Part shown: positions 1 to 5,208 of the stretch, piece by piece
Numbering within the stretch: the first letter of the stretch is position 1
Layout of the letters: every line of letters begins with the position of its first letter
Assembly: GCA_964643985.1 (NCBI GenBank)
Contig: CAZXUS010000041.1
Span: 1-5,208, forward strand
Direction: 5' to 3'
Origin: UBA2773 sp964643985
GTDB lineage: Bacteria > Patescibacteriota > Minisyncoccia > Moranbacterales > DUUL01
Length of the DNA: 5,208 nucleotides
Made by a program: the position numbers and the translations under genes
Notes under the pieces: generated by a model
Seen by the model: the letters and a program-made list of their open reading frames with translations, nothing else
Databases searched by the model: none
What the model was told of the DNA's origin: nothing

Positions 1-21
1 ATATCAATATCAACACAAACT

Positions 22-54
22 AAAATCGTTCCGCAACACTGCGGAACGATTTTT
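22..54. terminator. Strong intrinsic terminator, probably bidirectional
   Basis: A perfect 14-bp inverted repeat (22-35 with 40-53) closes a 4-nt loop (ACAC, 36-39). The core of the stem is GC-rich (CGTTCCGC), its outer pairs are A/T, and it runs into T50-T54. On the minus strand the same hairpin is also followed by a T-run, because the left arm begins with AAAA, so it could stop transcription from either side. It probably ends an upstream gene outside the window and insulates the five-gene operon that starts at the promoter about 45 bases further on. Seen directly in the sequence; only the direction of use is inferred. Confidence 0.92.
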
Positions 55-82
55 CTACTTTTCGCCTCTAAATTAGATAAGT

Positions 83-107
83 TATGAAAATTTACTTGAC
101 TTTCATA
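83..107. promoter_or_regulatory. Inverted repeat over the -35 box, candidate operator
   Basis: TATGAAA (83-89) and TTTCATA (101-107) are perfect 7-bp inverted arms separated by 11 bases, and the -35 box lies inside the spacer and the right arm. The arm centres are 18 bp apart, under two helical turns, as expected for a dimeric repressor contacting one DNA face. A further copy of the half-site, ATGAAA, occurs at 134-139 near the predicted transcription start. Binding here would block RNA polymerase. In DNA this AT-rich, a 7-bp palindrome can arise by chance, and the regulator is unknown. Confidence 0.4.
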
Positions 108-124
108 TTTAATTTTGATAAGAT
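96..124 (+). promoter_or_regulatory. Sigma70-like promoter with extended -10 for the five-gene operon
   Basis: The -35 box TTGACT (96-101) matches five of six consensus bases. A 17-bp spacer, the optimal length, separates it from TAAGAT (119-124), which keeps the T, A, final A and final T of TATAAT. TG at 116-117, one base before the -10 box, gives an extended -10. Transcription would start near 131, giving a leader of about 58 nt before the HNH gene at 189. It lies just after the terminator and no other convincing promoter was seen before the later genes, so it probably drives all five. Predicted by eye. Confidence 0.65.
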
Positions 125-134
125 ATGGTTATCA
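116..134. promoter_or_regulatory. Inverted repeat over the -10 box and transcription start, candidate operator
   Basis: TGATAA (116-121) and TTATCA (129-134) are perfect 6-bp arms around a 7-nt centre. The dyad covers the extended -10 element and reaches the predicted start near 131, a classic repressor position. As an RNA it would be only partly transcribed, so a DNA operator is more likely than an RNA hairpin. It may work with the inverted repeat centred on the -35 box. The only DNA-binding regulator-type domain encoded here is the MerR-like N-terminus of Mod, which is a candidate ligand by inference only. Confidence 0.4.
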
Positions 135-166
135 TGAAAATTACCTACTCTATGACGAAAAACTAG
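134..166 (+). other. Ten-codon leader mini-ORF, doubtful
   Basis: An ATG at 134, only about 3 bases after the predicted transcription start, opens a ten-codon frame (MKITYSMTKN) ending in TAG at 164-166, 22 bases before the HNH start. If the start-site prediction is right it would be translated as a near-leaderless message. No run of one regulatory codon and no attenuator hairpin is seen, so control by attenuation is not supported. It may well be chance, as the ATG is part of the ATGAAAATT repeat also seen at 84. Confidence 0.15.
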
Positions 167-188
167 TTATAAATTAAGTAAATATATT

Positions 189-452
189 ATGGCGACACAA
201 AAACAAATTGAAGACGCCTGGGATGAAGCGCAAAAAATGCGGGGCAAAAATCCTGGCACTTGGCGAAAAGATAAATTTGGTCACAAAATTAGAAAAGGTT
301 CTTATGGAACAATTGGCGAGTATGGGTGGGAGATTGATCACAAATATCCAGAATCAAAAGGTGGCTCGGATAAAGATAAAAATTTGCAACCGTTATATTG
401 GGAAGAAAATCGCAAGAAGAGCGACAAGGTTAATTATAAAAATAATAAATAA
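189..452 (+). CDS. Small stand-alone HNH endonuclease
   Basis: An 87-residue protein that is essentially one HNH nuclease domain. The N-terminal part (residues 8-45) has the W-x-K/R-D-x-x-G and YG pattern seen in small stand-alone HNH proteins. The core has the GWEIDH strand with D50-H51 as metal-binding and general-base residues, then PESKGGSD (54-61), N65 in NLQPL, and ENRKKSD (73-79). The last metal ligand is N74, making it an H-N-N variant, and no zinc-binding cysteine pairs are present. It should be a metal-dependent nuclease that nicks or cuts DNA; substrate and specificity are unknown. No signal peptide or fused toxin-delivery domain is seen. ATG 189 is the first in-frame start, and no clear Shine-Dalgarno precedes it. 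It is the first gene after the promoter and ends 4 bases before the TIR gene. GC is about 38% by hand count, higher than the next two genes, hinting at separate origin. Confidence 0.85.
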   Translation: MATQKQIEDAWDEAQKMRGKNPGTWRKDKFGHKIRKGSYGTIGEYGWEIDHKYPESKGGSDKDKNLQPLYWEENRKKSDKVNYKNNK

Positions 453-456
453 TATC

Positions 457-843
457 ATGAATAAAAAAAGATGTTTTGTGAGTTTTGATTATGATTATGA
501 TCAATTTTTAAAAACAGGTTTAATTGCACAAGCAAAAAATTCTGATTCACCATTTGAAATTTCAGATTGGTCAATAAAAGAAGCTAATCTAGGTTGGAAA
601 GAAAAAGCAAAAATGAGAATCAAAAATTCTGAAATTGTCATTGTAATGTGTGGGAAAAATACGCATACAGCGGCAGGTGTTTCTGTAGAATTAAAAATGG
701 CGCAGGAAGAAAATAAACCATATTTCTTACTAGGTGGATATAGTGAGGGCGGAAATAGAAAACCTGTATCTGCAAAGAGCTCGGATAAGATTTATAATTG
801 GACATGGCCTAATTTAAAAGCATTAATTCATGGGAACAGATAA
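457..843 (+). CDS. TIR-like (ThsB / MTH538-type) domain protein
   Basis: A 128-residue single-domain protein with the pattern of ThsB/MTH538-type TIR-like domains. It has strand 1 CFVSFDYDYD (6-15), the FEISDWSIKE segment (33-42), W47 before the helix ending in RIKNSE (54-59), strand IVIVMCG (60-66), then NTHTAAGVSVELKMA (68-82) with E78 in the position of the TIR catalytic glutamate. The end has NWTWPNLKAL (114-123), also typical. TIR proteins of bacterial defence cleave NAD+ and make cyclic ADP-ribose-type signals that switch on a partner effector; others act through protein contacts. Here no SIR2/SLOG (ThsA), Macro or caspase partner is encoded next to it; the neighbour is a membrane protein whose ATG lies 1 base after this stop. 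An upstream in-frame ATG at 208 would overlap the HNH gene and adds residues unlike the family, so ATG 457 is preferred. No Shine-Dalgarno is visible, so translation may be coupled to the HNH gene. Confidence 0.87.
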   Translation: MNKKRCFVSFDYDYDQFLKTGLIAQAKNSDSPFEISDWSIKEANLGWKEKAKMRIKNSEIVIVMCGKNTHTAAGVSVELKMAQEENKPYFLLGGYSEGGNRKPVSAKSSDKIYNWTWPNLKALIHGNR

Positions 844-844
844 T

Positions 845-1330
845 ATGTCTGAATATGGAGAGAAATTTAAAGAACATCTACTTAAACAGTATGAGTTATA
901 CTTGATTGCTGCCGATAAAATTAGTGACAGACGGGCGTCTGCAAATAAATATTTTTATACACTAAATTCTGGTATTCTTGTATCTATTAGTTTTTTATTA
1001 AATTCCAACATACAACCAGTTTTAATCATACCGGCAATACTATTATTAACAATTCTAGGAATTATATTTTCTATTATTTTTTGGTATTTAATAAATTCGT
1101 ATAAACAATTAAATACAGGAAAATTTAAAGTTGTTCACAAAATGGAAGAGCAGTTACCGATGCAACCCTATAAAGATGAGTGGATTGAACTCGGGGAAGG
1201 TAAGAATAAAAGTAAATACTACCCATTCTCTCAAATAGAAAAAATTATACCGATTATATTTGGAGCTATTTATTCTATACTCACACTATCTTTAGTTGTG
1301 TATTTGGGTATTAAAACATTTTGTGTTTAA
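845..1330 (+). CDS. Small multi-pass membrane protein, RipA / octameric membrane protein-like; probable TIR effector
   Basis: A 161-residue membrane protein with a charged N-terminal helix (1-36, including DKISDRRASANKY at 24-36). Three hydrophobic spans follow, at about 39-56, 59-83 and 134-156. The soluble loop between spans two and three (84-133) carries YKQLNTGKFKVVHKMEEQLP (86-105) and EWIEL (112-116). From memory, the RR-x3-N, LN-x2-KF, E-x2-LP and EW signature is that of small proteins named RipA-family octameric membrane proteins, often found beside TIR-like genes; a profile search was not possible. A likely role is an oligomeric membrane effector opened by the TIR protein or its product, killing or arresting the infected cell. 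ATG 845 is preferred: GGGA at 832-835 lies 9 bases before it, while ATG 830 overlaps the TIR gene and has no ribosome site. It sits 7 bases before mod. Confidence 0.75.
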   Translation: MSEYGEKFKEHLLKQYELYLIAADKISDRRASANKYFYTLNSGILVSISFLLNSNIQPVLIIPAILLLTILGIIFSIIFWYLINSYKQLNTGKFKVVHKMEEQLPMQPYKDEWIELGEGKNKSKYYPFSQIEKIIPIIFGAIYSILTLSLVVYLGIKTFCV

Positions 1331-1337
1331 TTTAGTT

Positions 1338-3269
1338 ATGAAAAAAGAAACTCGCGAAAAATTATATAAAATTGGAGAGGTGGCGAAGATTTTAGGCATA
1401 CACGAGGATACTTTGCGGAATTGGGAGCGAGAGGGTTTTGTTGTGCCTGAAAGAATTGGAAAGAGAAAGGATAGAAGATATACAGCAGATATGATTGGAG
1501 AGATTAAAAAAAAGGGTTTAGTTTCTGATTTAGCAAAAAAAGGACAAAAGACAAAAAAAGACTTATCAGAATTTACAAAAGATGAATTGATAAAAGAATT
1601 ACAACTTTTGAATAAACAAAAAAAATATGGGCTTGTTTGGGAAAATCATATAGAAGAAGTCGTGGAGCATTGTAAAATCGAAGCTCCGATTTTAGTAAAC
1701 AAAAAAGAAAAGCAAATAAAAGATAGGGATAAGACTAAGCCAACAAATATTTTAATTGAAGGAGATAATTATCATGCTTTGCAAGTTTTGAACTATACTC
1801 ATGAAAAAAAGATTGATGCCATCTACATAGATCCACCCTATAATACTGGTGCAAAAGATTGGAAATACAACAATGATTATGTAGATGGTGAAGATACCTA
1901 CAGACATAGTAAATGGCTCTCCTTTATGAGCCATCGTTTAGAGATTACCAAGAGCTTACTTTCTCGTGAGGGAATAATTTGTTGCACAATTGATGATTAT
2001 GAATTACCAAGATTAACAATACTCATGGAAGAGATTTTTGGGAAAGAAAATTATTTAGGTACAATTTGCATTAGGAACAACCCCTCAGGGAGATCGACTT
2101 TAAAAGGAATATCAGTTAATCACGAATATGCGATTTTTTTTGCAAAATCTTCAAGTTCAAATGTGGGAAGATTACCTAGAAACGAAAAGCAGATAGAAAG
2201 ATATAAGAAAAAAGATAGTAAAGGGTATTATGAAGAAGTTAACTTTCGAAAAGGCGGAGGCTTAAGAAAAGAATCACCCATAATGTTTTATCCTATTTTT
2301 ATTTCAGATAAAACATGGAGAATCCCTAAGATGTATTGGGATAAAGAAAAAAAAGAATGGGTTTTGCAAGAAAACCTAAAAGAAAAAGAAACAATTATTT
2401 ATCCAATCGATGATCTAGGAAGGGATAAAAGGTGGAAATGGGGGATAGATAGAGTTCGGGCTGAAAGTGATGAATTATTCGTCAGGAGAATAAATAATAA
2501 AAATCATCTTTTTCATAAAAACCGAATGGCTCACGAGACAGTCCTTCCTAATACATGGTGGGACAAAAAAGAATATTCAGCCACAGATCATGGAACAAGA
2601 CTTTTAAAAGATATATTTGGCGAGCTAAAAACTTTTGATTATCCGAAGGCTGTGACCGCCGTCAAGGATTGTTTAAGAGTATTATCTTCAAAAAAGAACG
2701 CAATTTTCTTAGATTTTTTTGCTGGTTCTGGCACAACAGGTCAAGCAGTTTTTGAGTTGAATAGGGAAGATGGAGGAAATAGAAAGATTATTTTATGCAC
2801 AAATAATGAAAATAAAATTTCTGAAAAAGTTACTTATCCTAGAATAAAAAAGGTTATAAAAGGTTATAAAGATATAAAAGGAATTCGCGGGAGTTTGGAA
2901 TATTTTAAAACTGAATTTGTAGATATTGAGAACATAGACAAGGTATCAGATAAAAAGAAATTGGAATTTACTTATGAAGCTGGACAGATGATAGCACTCA
3001 AAGAGGACACTTTTAAAGAAGTTGCTAAAAATAAATTTTATCAAATTTTTACAGACGAAAAAGATAAATTTGTTGGTATATATTTTAGAGAGAATCTAGA
3101 TAAATTATCAAAGATGGAGAATAATATTTTAGATAAAAAAGATGTAAAACTTTATTTATTTTCTTATGGAGTAAATGATTTTAAGAAAGATTACTCAGAT
3201 TATAAAAATGTGGTTGTTAAGGATATTCCAGAACCGATATTAAAAATATATAAAAGTTTAAATAATTAA
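1338..3269 (+). CDS. mod: Type III restriction-modification DNA adenine methyltransferase (Mod) with N-terminal MerR-type HTH
   Basis: A 643-residue modification subunit of a type III RM system, transferring methyl from S-adenosylmethionine to adenine N6 and giving the Mod-Res complex its site specificity. Residues 10-57 are a MerR/excisionase-type winged helix-turn-helix (KIGEVAKILGIHEDTLRNWE at 11-30, RRY at 46-48), an addition to the usual Mod. KKYGLVWE (about 95-102) and ILIEGDNYHAL lead to catalytic DPPYNTG at 165-171. The AdoMet-binding motif DFFAGSGTTG follows at 459-468. DPPY before FxGxG is the beta-class order, and the stretch between (about 215-430) should be the target recognition domain. 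The C-terminal 150 residues are the family's usual tail. Length fits the family (about 500-700). ATG 1338 is preferred to the in-frame ATG 1296, whose 14 extra residues lie in the membrane-protein gene and precede the conserved HTH. Res starts 2 bases after the stop, as in classic mod-res operons. Confidence 0.95.
   Translation: MKKETREKLYKIGEVAKILGIHEDTLRNWEREGFVVPERIGKRKDRRYTADMIGEIKKKGLVSDLAKKGQKTKKDLSEFTKDELIKELQLLNKQKKYGLVWENHIEEVVEHCKIEAPILVNKKEKQIKDRDKTKPTNILIEGDNYHALQVLNYTHEKKIDAIYIDPPYNTGAKDWKYNNDYVDGEDTYRHSKWLSFMSHRLEITKSLLSREGIICCTIDDYELPRLTILMEEIFGKENYLGTICIRNNPSGRSTLKGISVNHEYAIFFAKSSSSNVGRLPRNEKQIERYKKKDSKGYYEEVNFRKGGGLRKESPIMFYPIFISDKTWRIPKMYWDKEKKEWVLQENLKEKETIIYPIDDLGRDKRWKWGIDRVRAESDELFVRRINNKNHLFHKNRMAHETVLPNTWWDKKEYSATDHGTRLLKDIFGELKTFDYPKAVTAVKDCLRVLSSKKNAIFLDFFAGSGTTGQAVFELNREDGGNRKIILCTNNENKISEKVTYPRIKKVIKGYKDIKGIRGSLEYFKTEFVDIENIDKVSDKKKLEFTYEAGQMIALKEDTFKEVAKNKFYQIFTDEKDKFVGIYFRENLDKLSKMENNILDKKDVKLYLFSYGVNDFKKDYSDYKNVVVKDIPEPILKIYKSLNN
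1365..1508 (+). other. MerR/excisionase-type helix-turn-helix domain fused to Mod
   Basis: Residues 10-57 of Mod read as a MerR-family DNA-binding head: IGEVAKILG is helix 1-2, HEDTLRNWEREG the recognition helix, and GKRKDRRYT the wing with the conserved R-x-Y. A MerR regulator normally continues into a dimerising coil; here the chain passes instead into the conserved Mod start (KKYGLVWE). It could strengthen or direct DNA binding of the RM enzyme, or let Mod act on its own promoter. This stretch is more GC-rich (about 48% for 1381-1440 by hand count) than the rest of mod, which would suit a later fusion. Confidence 0.8.
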
Positions 3270-3271
3270 TT

Positions 3272-5208
3272 ATGAGACAGATAATATTAAAGCCATTTCA
3301 AGAACAAGCATTAGAAAATTTGACTGATGAATTTTTGCATAAATGGAAAAAAGAATCAAATCAAACGATAAGGTTTCAAGCTCCGACTGGCTCAGGTAAG
3401 ACTGTTATGATGGCTCAATTTATTAAAGAGCTTGTAAGCGACCCTAGATTAACGGAGGCAAATTTGGCTTTTTTGTGGGTTAGTATTGGCGGTTCAAAAG
3501 ACGGAGATCTTGCTTCGCAAAGTAAAAAGAAATTTATTGAGTATTATGATGGAAATGTAGCAATAGATATTACTGGTCTAGACGATATAGATAGAGATAA
3601 GGTTTTGGAGCAAAATGAAATTATGTTTTTCAACTGGTCAAAAATAAAAACTGCAAATAAAGATGGAAGAAAATTAAGGAGGGATGGAGAAACTGAAATA
3701 ACTTGGGATGGAATGTTGGAAAGGACAAAGTTGGAAGATAGGAATATTGTTTTAATAATTGACGAGGCTCACAGGGAAACAGGAACATTGCTTGCGGACG
3801 AAGAAATTAAATTTATTGATCCGCGAACAATTTTGAAAGTTACCGCCACTCACGACAGTAAAGACGTTGACGTAGATATTGAATATGAGGAAGTAGTAAA
3901 TGCCGGTCTTATTAAGGAAGGAATTTTATCACAGACTAAAGAAGATTTTGAAAATAAAAAAGAGCAAGATTTAGATAGATTTGTTTTAGATTTGGCATTG
4001 AAAAAAAGAAAAGAATTACAAGATATTTATGAAGAAAATGGTATTGATGTTAACCCGTTATTAATGATACAGCTTCCCAATGATGAGCAAAAAAATCAAG
4101 AAGAAATGAAGCAAAAAGATATTGTTTTGGGGTATCTGAAAGAGCAGAAAGTTGATGAAAACAAAATAGCAATATGGCTAACTGGAAAAGATAAGACGGA
4201 CAACTTAGTAAACATCACGAAAAATAATAACGATGTAGAGGTTTTATTGTTCAAACAAGCACCAGCGACTGGGTGGGACTGCCCACGCGCGCAAGTTATG
4301 TTGATGTATAGAGAAACTAAAAGTCCTGTTTTTCAGGTTCAGCTTTTAGGTAGAATTTTGAGAATGCCAGAAGCTAAAAAATATTTAAATTCCACACTTA
4401 ATCATTCTTATTTGTATACAACCTATACCAAAAATGAAATTATAGAAAGTTATAAAAATTTTGAAGGTATTGGCCCAAATGAAACTAAAATTTATGATTC
4501 TGTCATAAAAAATGGAATTGAACAGATTGAATTAGAAACATTTGTGTCGCAAAGAACAAGTTATAACGATTTGGGCAAAACTTTTCAAAGTACATTTTTA
4601 AGTATTGCAAAAAAGTATTTCAAGACTAAAAAAGATTTAGAAAAATCTGGTTTTTACTTTAACAACCAACTCGATCTAAATTTAATAGTTGACCAAAAAA
4701 TTACTGATTATGACAATTTTATAAAAAATTTGAAAAAATCAAAAGACTTTGGACAAGAAATGTCTTTGACTGATGTGGAAAAACTATACAAAAAACTTTG
4801 TATAGAGATATTGTCAAAACAAGAAGAAGAATCAAAGTATGGTGGTATTGCTCGTTCTTATGGAATTTTAAAATCTTCCTTAAATGTATTTTTTGAAGAT
4901 ATACTAAAAATTGGAGAAAAGAGAGAGTATTATCAATACATAATTAACGACTTAATGAAAGGAGCTAACAGTATCTTGATACCAATTATCAATAAAGCTC
5001 TTTTGAAATATAAAGAGATTAGAGAAGGTGAAGAAAAAGAAAAAGACAAAAGAAAGCACGAAACAAAAATGATAAAAATTCCATTGTCAAAAATAAAGTA
5101 TAGTAGTATTTTCGAAAAAATAGAAAGCAAGAGGTGTGCAATGCAACCTTGCTATATTGAGAAAAATAATCAGAACGAGAAAGATTTTGTTAAATATTTA
5201 GAAGAAAA
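3272..5208 (+). CDS. res: Type III restriction subunit (Res), DEAD/DEAH-type helicase-nuclease, 3' end outside window
   Basis: The open frame continues to the window edge with no stop, giving 645 complete codons; family members are usually about 850-1000 residues. It is the ATP-dependent translocase and nuclease of the Mod-Res complex, cutting about 25-27 bp from unmethylated sites. Superfamily 2 motifs are complete: LKPFQ (6-10, Q-motif-like), APTGSGKT (37-44, Walker A), DEAH (164-167, Walker B), TATH (191-194, motif III), ATGWDCPRA (332-340, motif V) and QLLGRILR (357-364, motif VI). The last visible residues, from YIEKNNQNEKDFVKYLEE, resemble the segment leading into the C-terminal PD-(D/E)XK nuclease, so the cutting residues lie beyond the window and cannot be judged. 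ATG 3272 lies 2 bases after the mod stop; no Shine-Dalgarno is visible, suggesting coupled translation. Nothing in the visible part suggests decay. Confidence 0.95.
   Translation, partial: MRQIILKPFQEQALENLTDEFLHKWKKESNQTIRFQAPTGSGKTVMMAQFIKELVSDPRLTEANLAFLWVSIGGSKDGDLASQSKKKFIEYYDGNVAIDITGLDDIDRDKVLEQNEIMFFNWSKIKTANKDGRKLRRDGETEITWDGMLERTKLEDRNIVLIIDEAHRETGTLLADEEIKFIDPRTILKVTATHDSKDVDVDIEYEEVVNAGLIKEGILSQTKEDFENKKEQDLDRFVLDLALKKRKELQDIYEENGIDVNPLLMIQLPNDEQKNQEEMKQKDIVLGYLKEQKVDENKIAIWLTGKDKTDNLVNITKNNNDVEVLLFKQAPATGWDCPRAQVMLMYRETKSPVFQVQLLGRILRMPEAKKYLNSTLNHSYLYTTYTKNEIIESYKNFEGIGPNETKIYDSVIKNGIEQIELETFVSQRTSYNDLGKTFQSTFLSIAKKYFKTKKDLEKSGFYFNNQLDLNLIVDQKITDYDNFIKNLKKSKDFGQEMSLTDVEKLYKKLCIEILSKQEEESKYGGIARSYGILKSSLNVFFEDILKIGEKREYYQYIINDLMKGANSILIPIINKALLKYKEIREGEEKEKDKRKHETKMIKIPLSKIKYSSIFEKIESKRCAMQPCYIEKNNQNEKDFVKYLEE

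Noticed and set aside
1..23. Tail of an upstream gene ending at TAA 21-23
   Set aside because: The third frame does run into TAA just at the terminator, which would fit, but seven codons cannot support a gene call.
161..168. Palindrome AACTAGTT in the leader
   Set aside because: Only 8 bp with no extension; expected by chance, and not aligned with the promoter elements.
208..456. Upstream extension of the TIR gene
   Set aside because: In frame, but overlaps nearly all of the HNH gene; the added residues lack TIR features, and ATG 457 begins directly before the first conserved strand.
1296..1337. Upstream start for mod
   Set aside because: The 14 extra residues come from the tail of the membrane-protein gene read in another frame; the MerR fold begins about ten residues after ATG 1338.
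1752..1934. Minus-strand open frame of 60 codons
   Set aside because: It lies opposite the most conserved part of mod (the DPPYNTG region) and encodes an arbitrary hydrophobic string; it is a shadow of the real gene.
1506..2720. Runs of 7-8 A or T in mod (1506-1513, 1618-1625, 2134-2141, 2347-2354, 2714-2720) as phase-variation tracts
   Set aside because: Runs of this length are common in an AT-rich, lysine-rich gene and the frame is intact across all; no longer tract or multi-copy repeat is present.
4933..5130. Minus-strand open frame of 65 codons
   Set aside because: It lies opposite lysine/glutamate-rich codons of res, which read as F/L/S-rich on the other strand, mimicking a membrane protein; no start signal or family features.
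1..5208. CRISPR array, tRNA, rRNA, insertion sequence or attachment site
   Set aside because: No spaced direct repeats, cloverleaf-like segments, transposase motifs or flanking terminal repeats were seen; almost all the window is coding.

Overview
The window is an AT-rich bacterial defence locus with all genes on the + strand. It holds five tightly packed genes behind one recognisable promoter. In order they are a small HNH nuclease (189-452), a TIR/ThsB-like protein (457-843), a small multi-pass membrane protein (845-1330), a type III restriction-modification methyltransferase Mod with a MerR-type helix-turn-helix at its N-terminus (1338-3269), and the type III restriction subunit Res (3272 to the window edge, 3' end missing). 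Gaps between genes are only 4, 1, 7 and 2 bases, so the whole set is very probably one transcription unit.

The first 188 bases hold the control region. A strong, A/T-flanked intrinsic terminator (22-54) closes off whatever lies upstream. A sigma70-like promoter follows, with TTGACT, a 17-bp spacer and TAAGAT carrying an extended -10 TG. The promoter is overlaid by two inverted repeats, a natural place for an operator. A leader of about 58 nt, with a ten-codon mini-ORF, precedes the HNH gene.

Read as function: Mod should methylate adenine in a short asymmetric site, and Mod plus Res should cut unmethylated invading DNA. The TIR-like protein and the membrane protein look like a second defence layer of the signal/effector kind, in which a TIR domain makes a nucleotide signal or otherwise activates a membrane-disrupting partner. 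The HNH protein may be a third nuclease activity or a passenger. Physical coupling of a TIR/membrane-protein pair and an HNH nuclease to a type III RM operon is the most interesting feature. The functional link is an inference from gene order only.

Organism: the sequence is AT-rich (hand counts of about 30-38% GC in the stretches I checked), lysine-rich, lacks clear Shine-Dalgarno sequences before most starts, and all four complete genes end in TAA. No in-frame TGA is read through and tryptophan is TGG, so the standard code fits. This would suit a Patescibacteria/CPR-type genome, and less well Bacteroidota, because the promoter looks like ordinary sigma70. The assignment is tentative.
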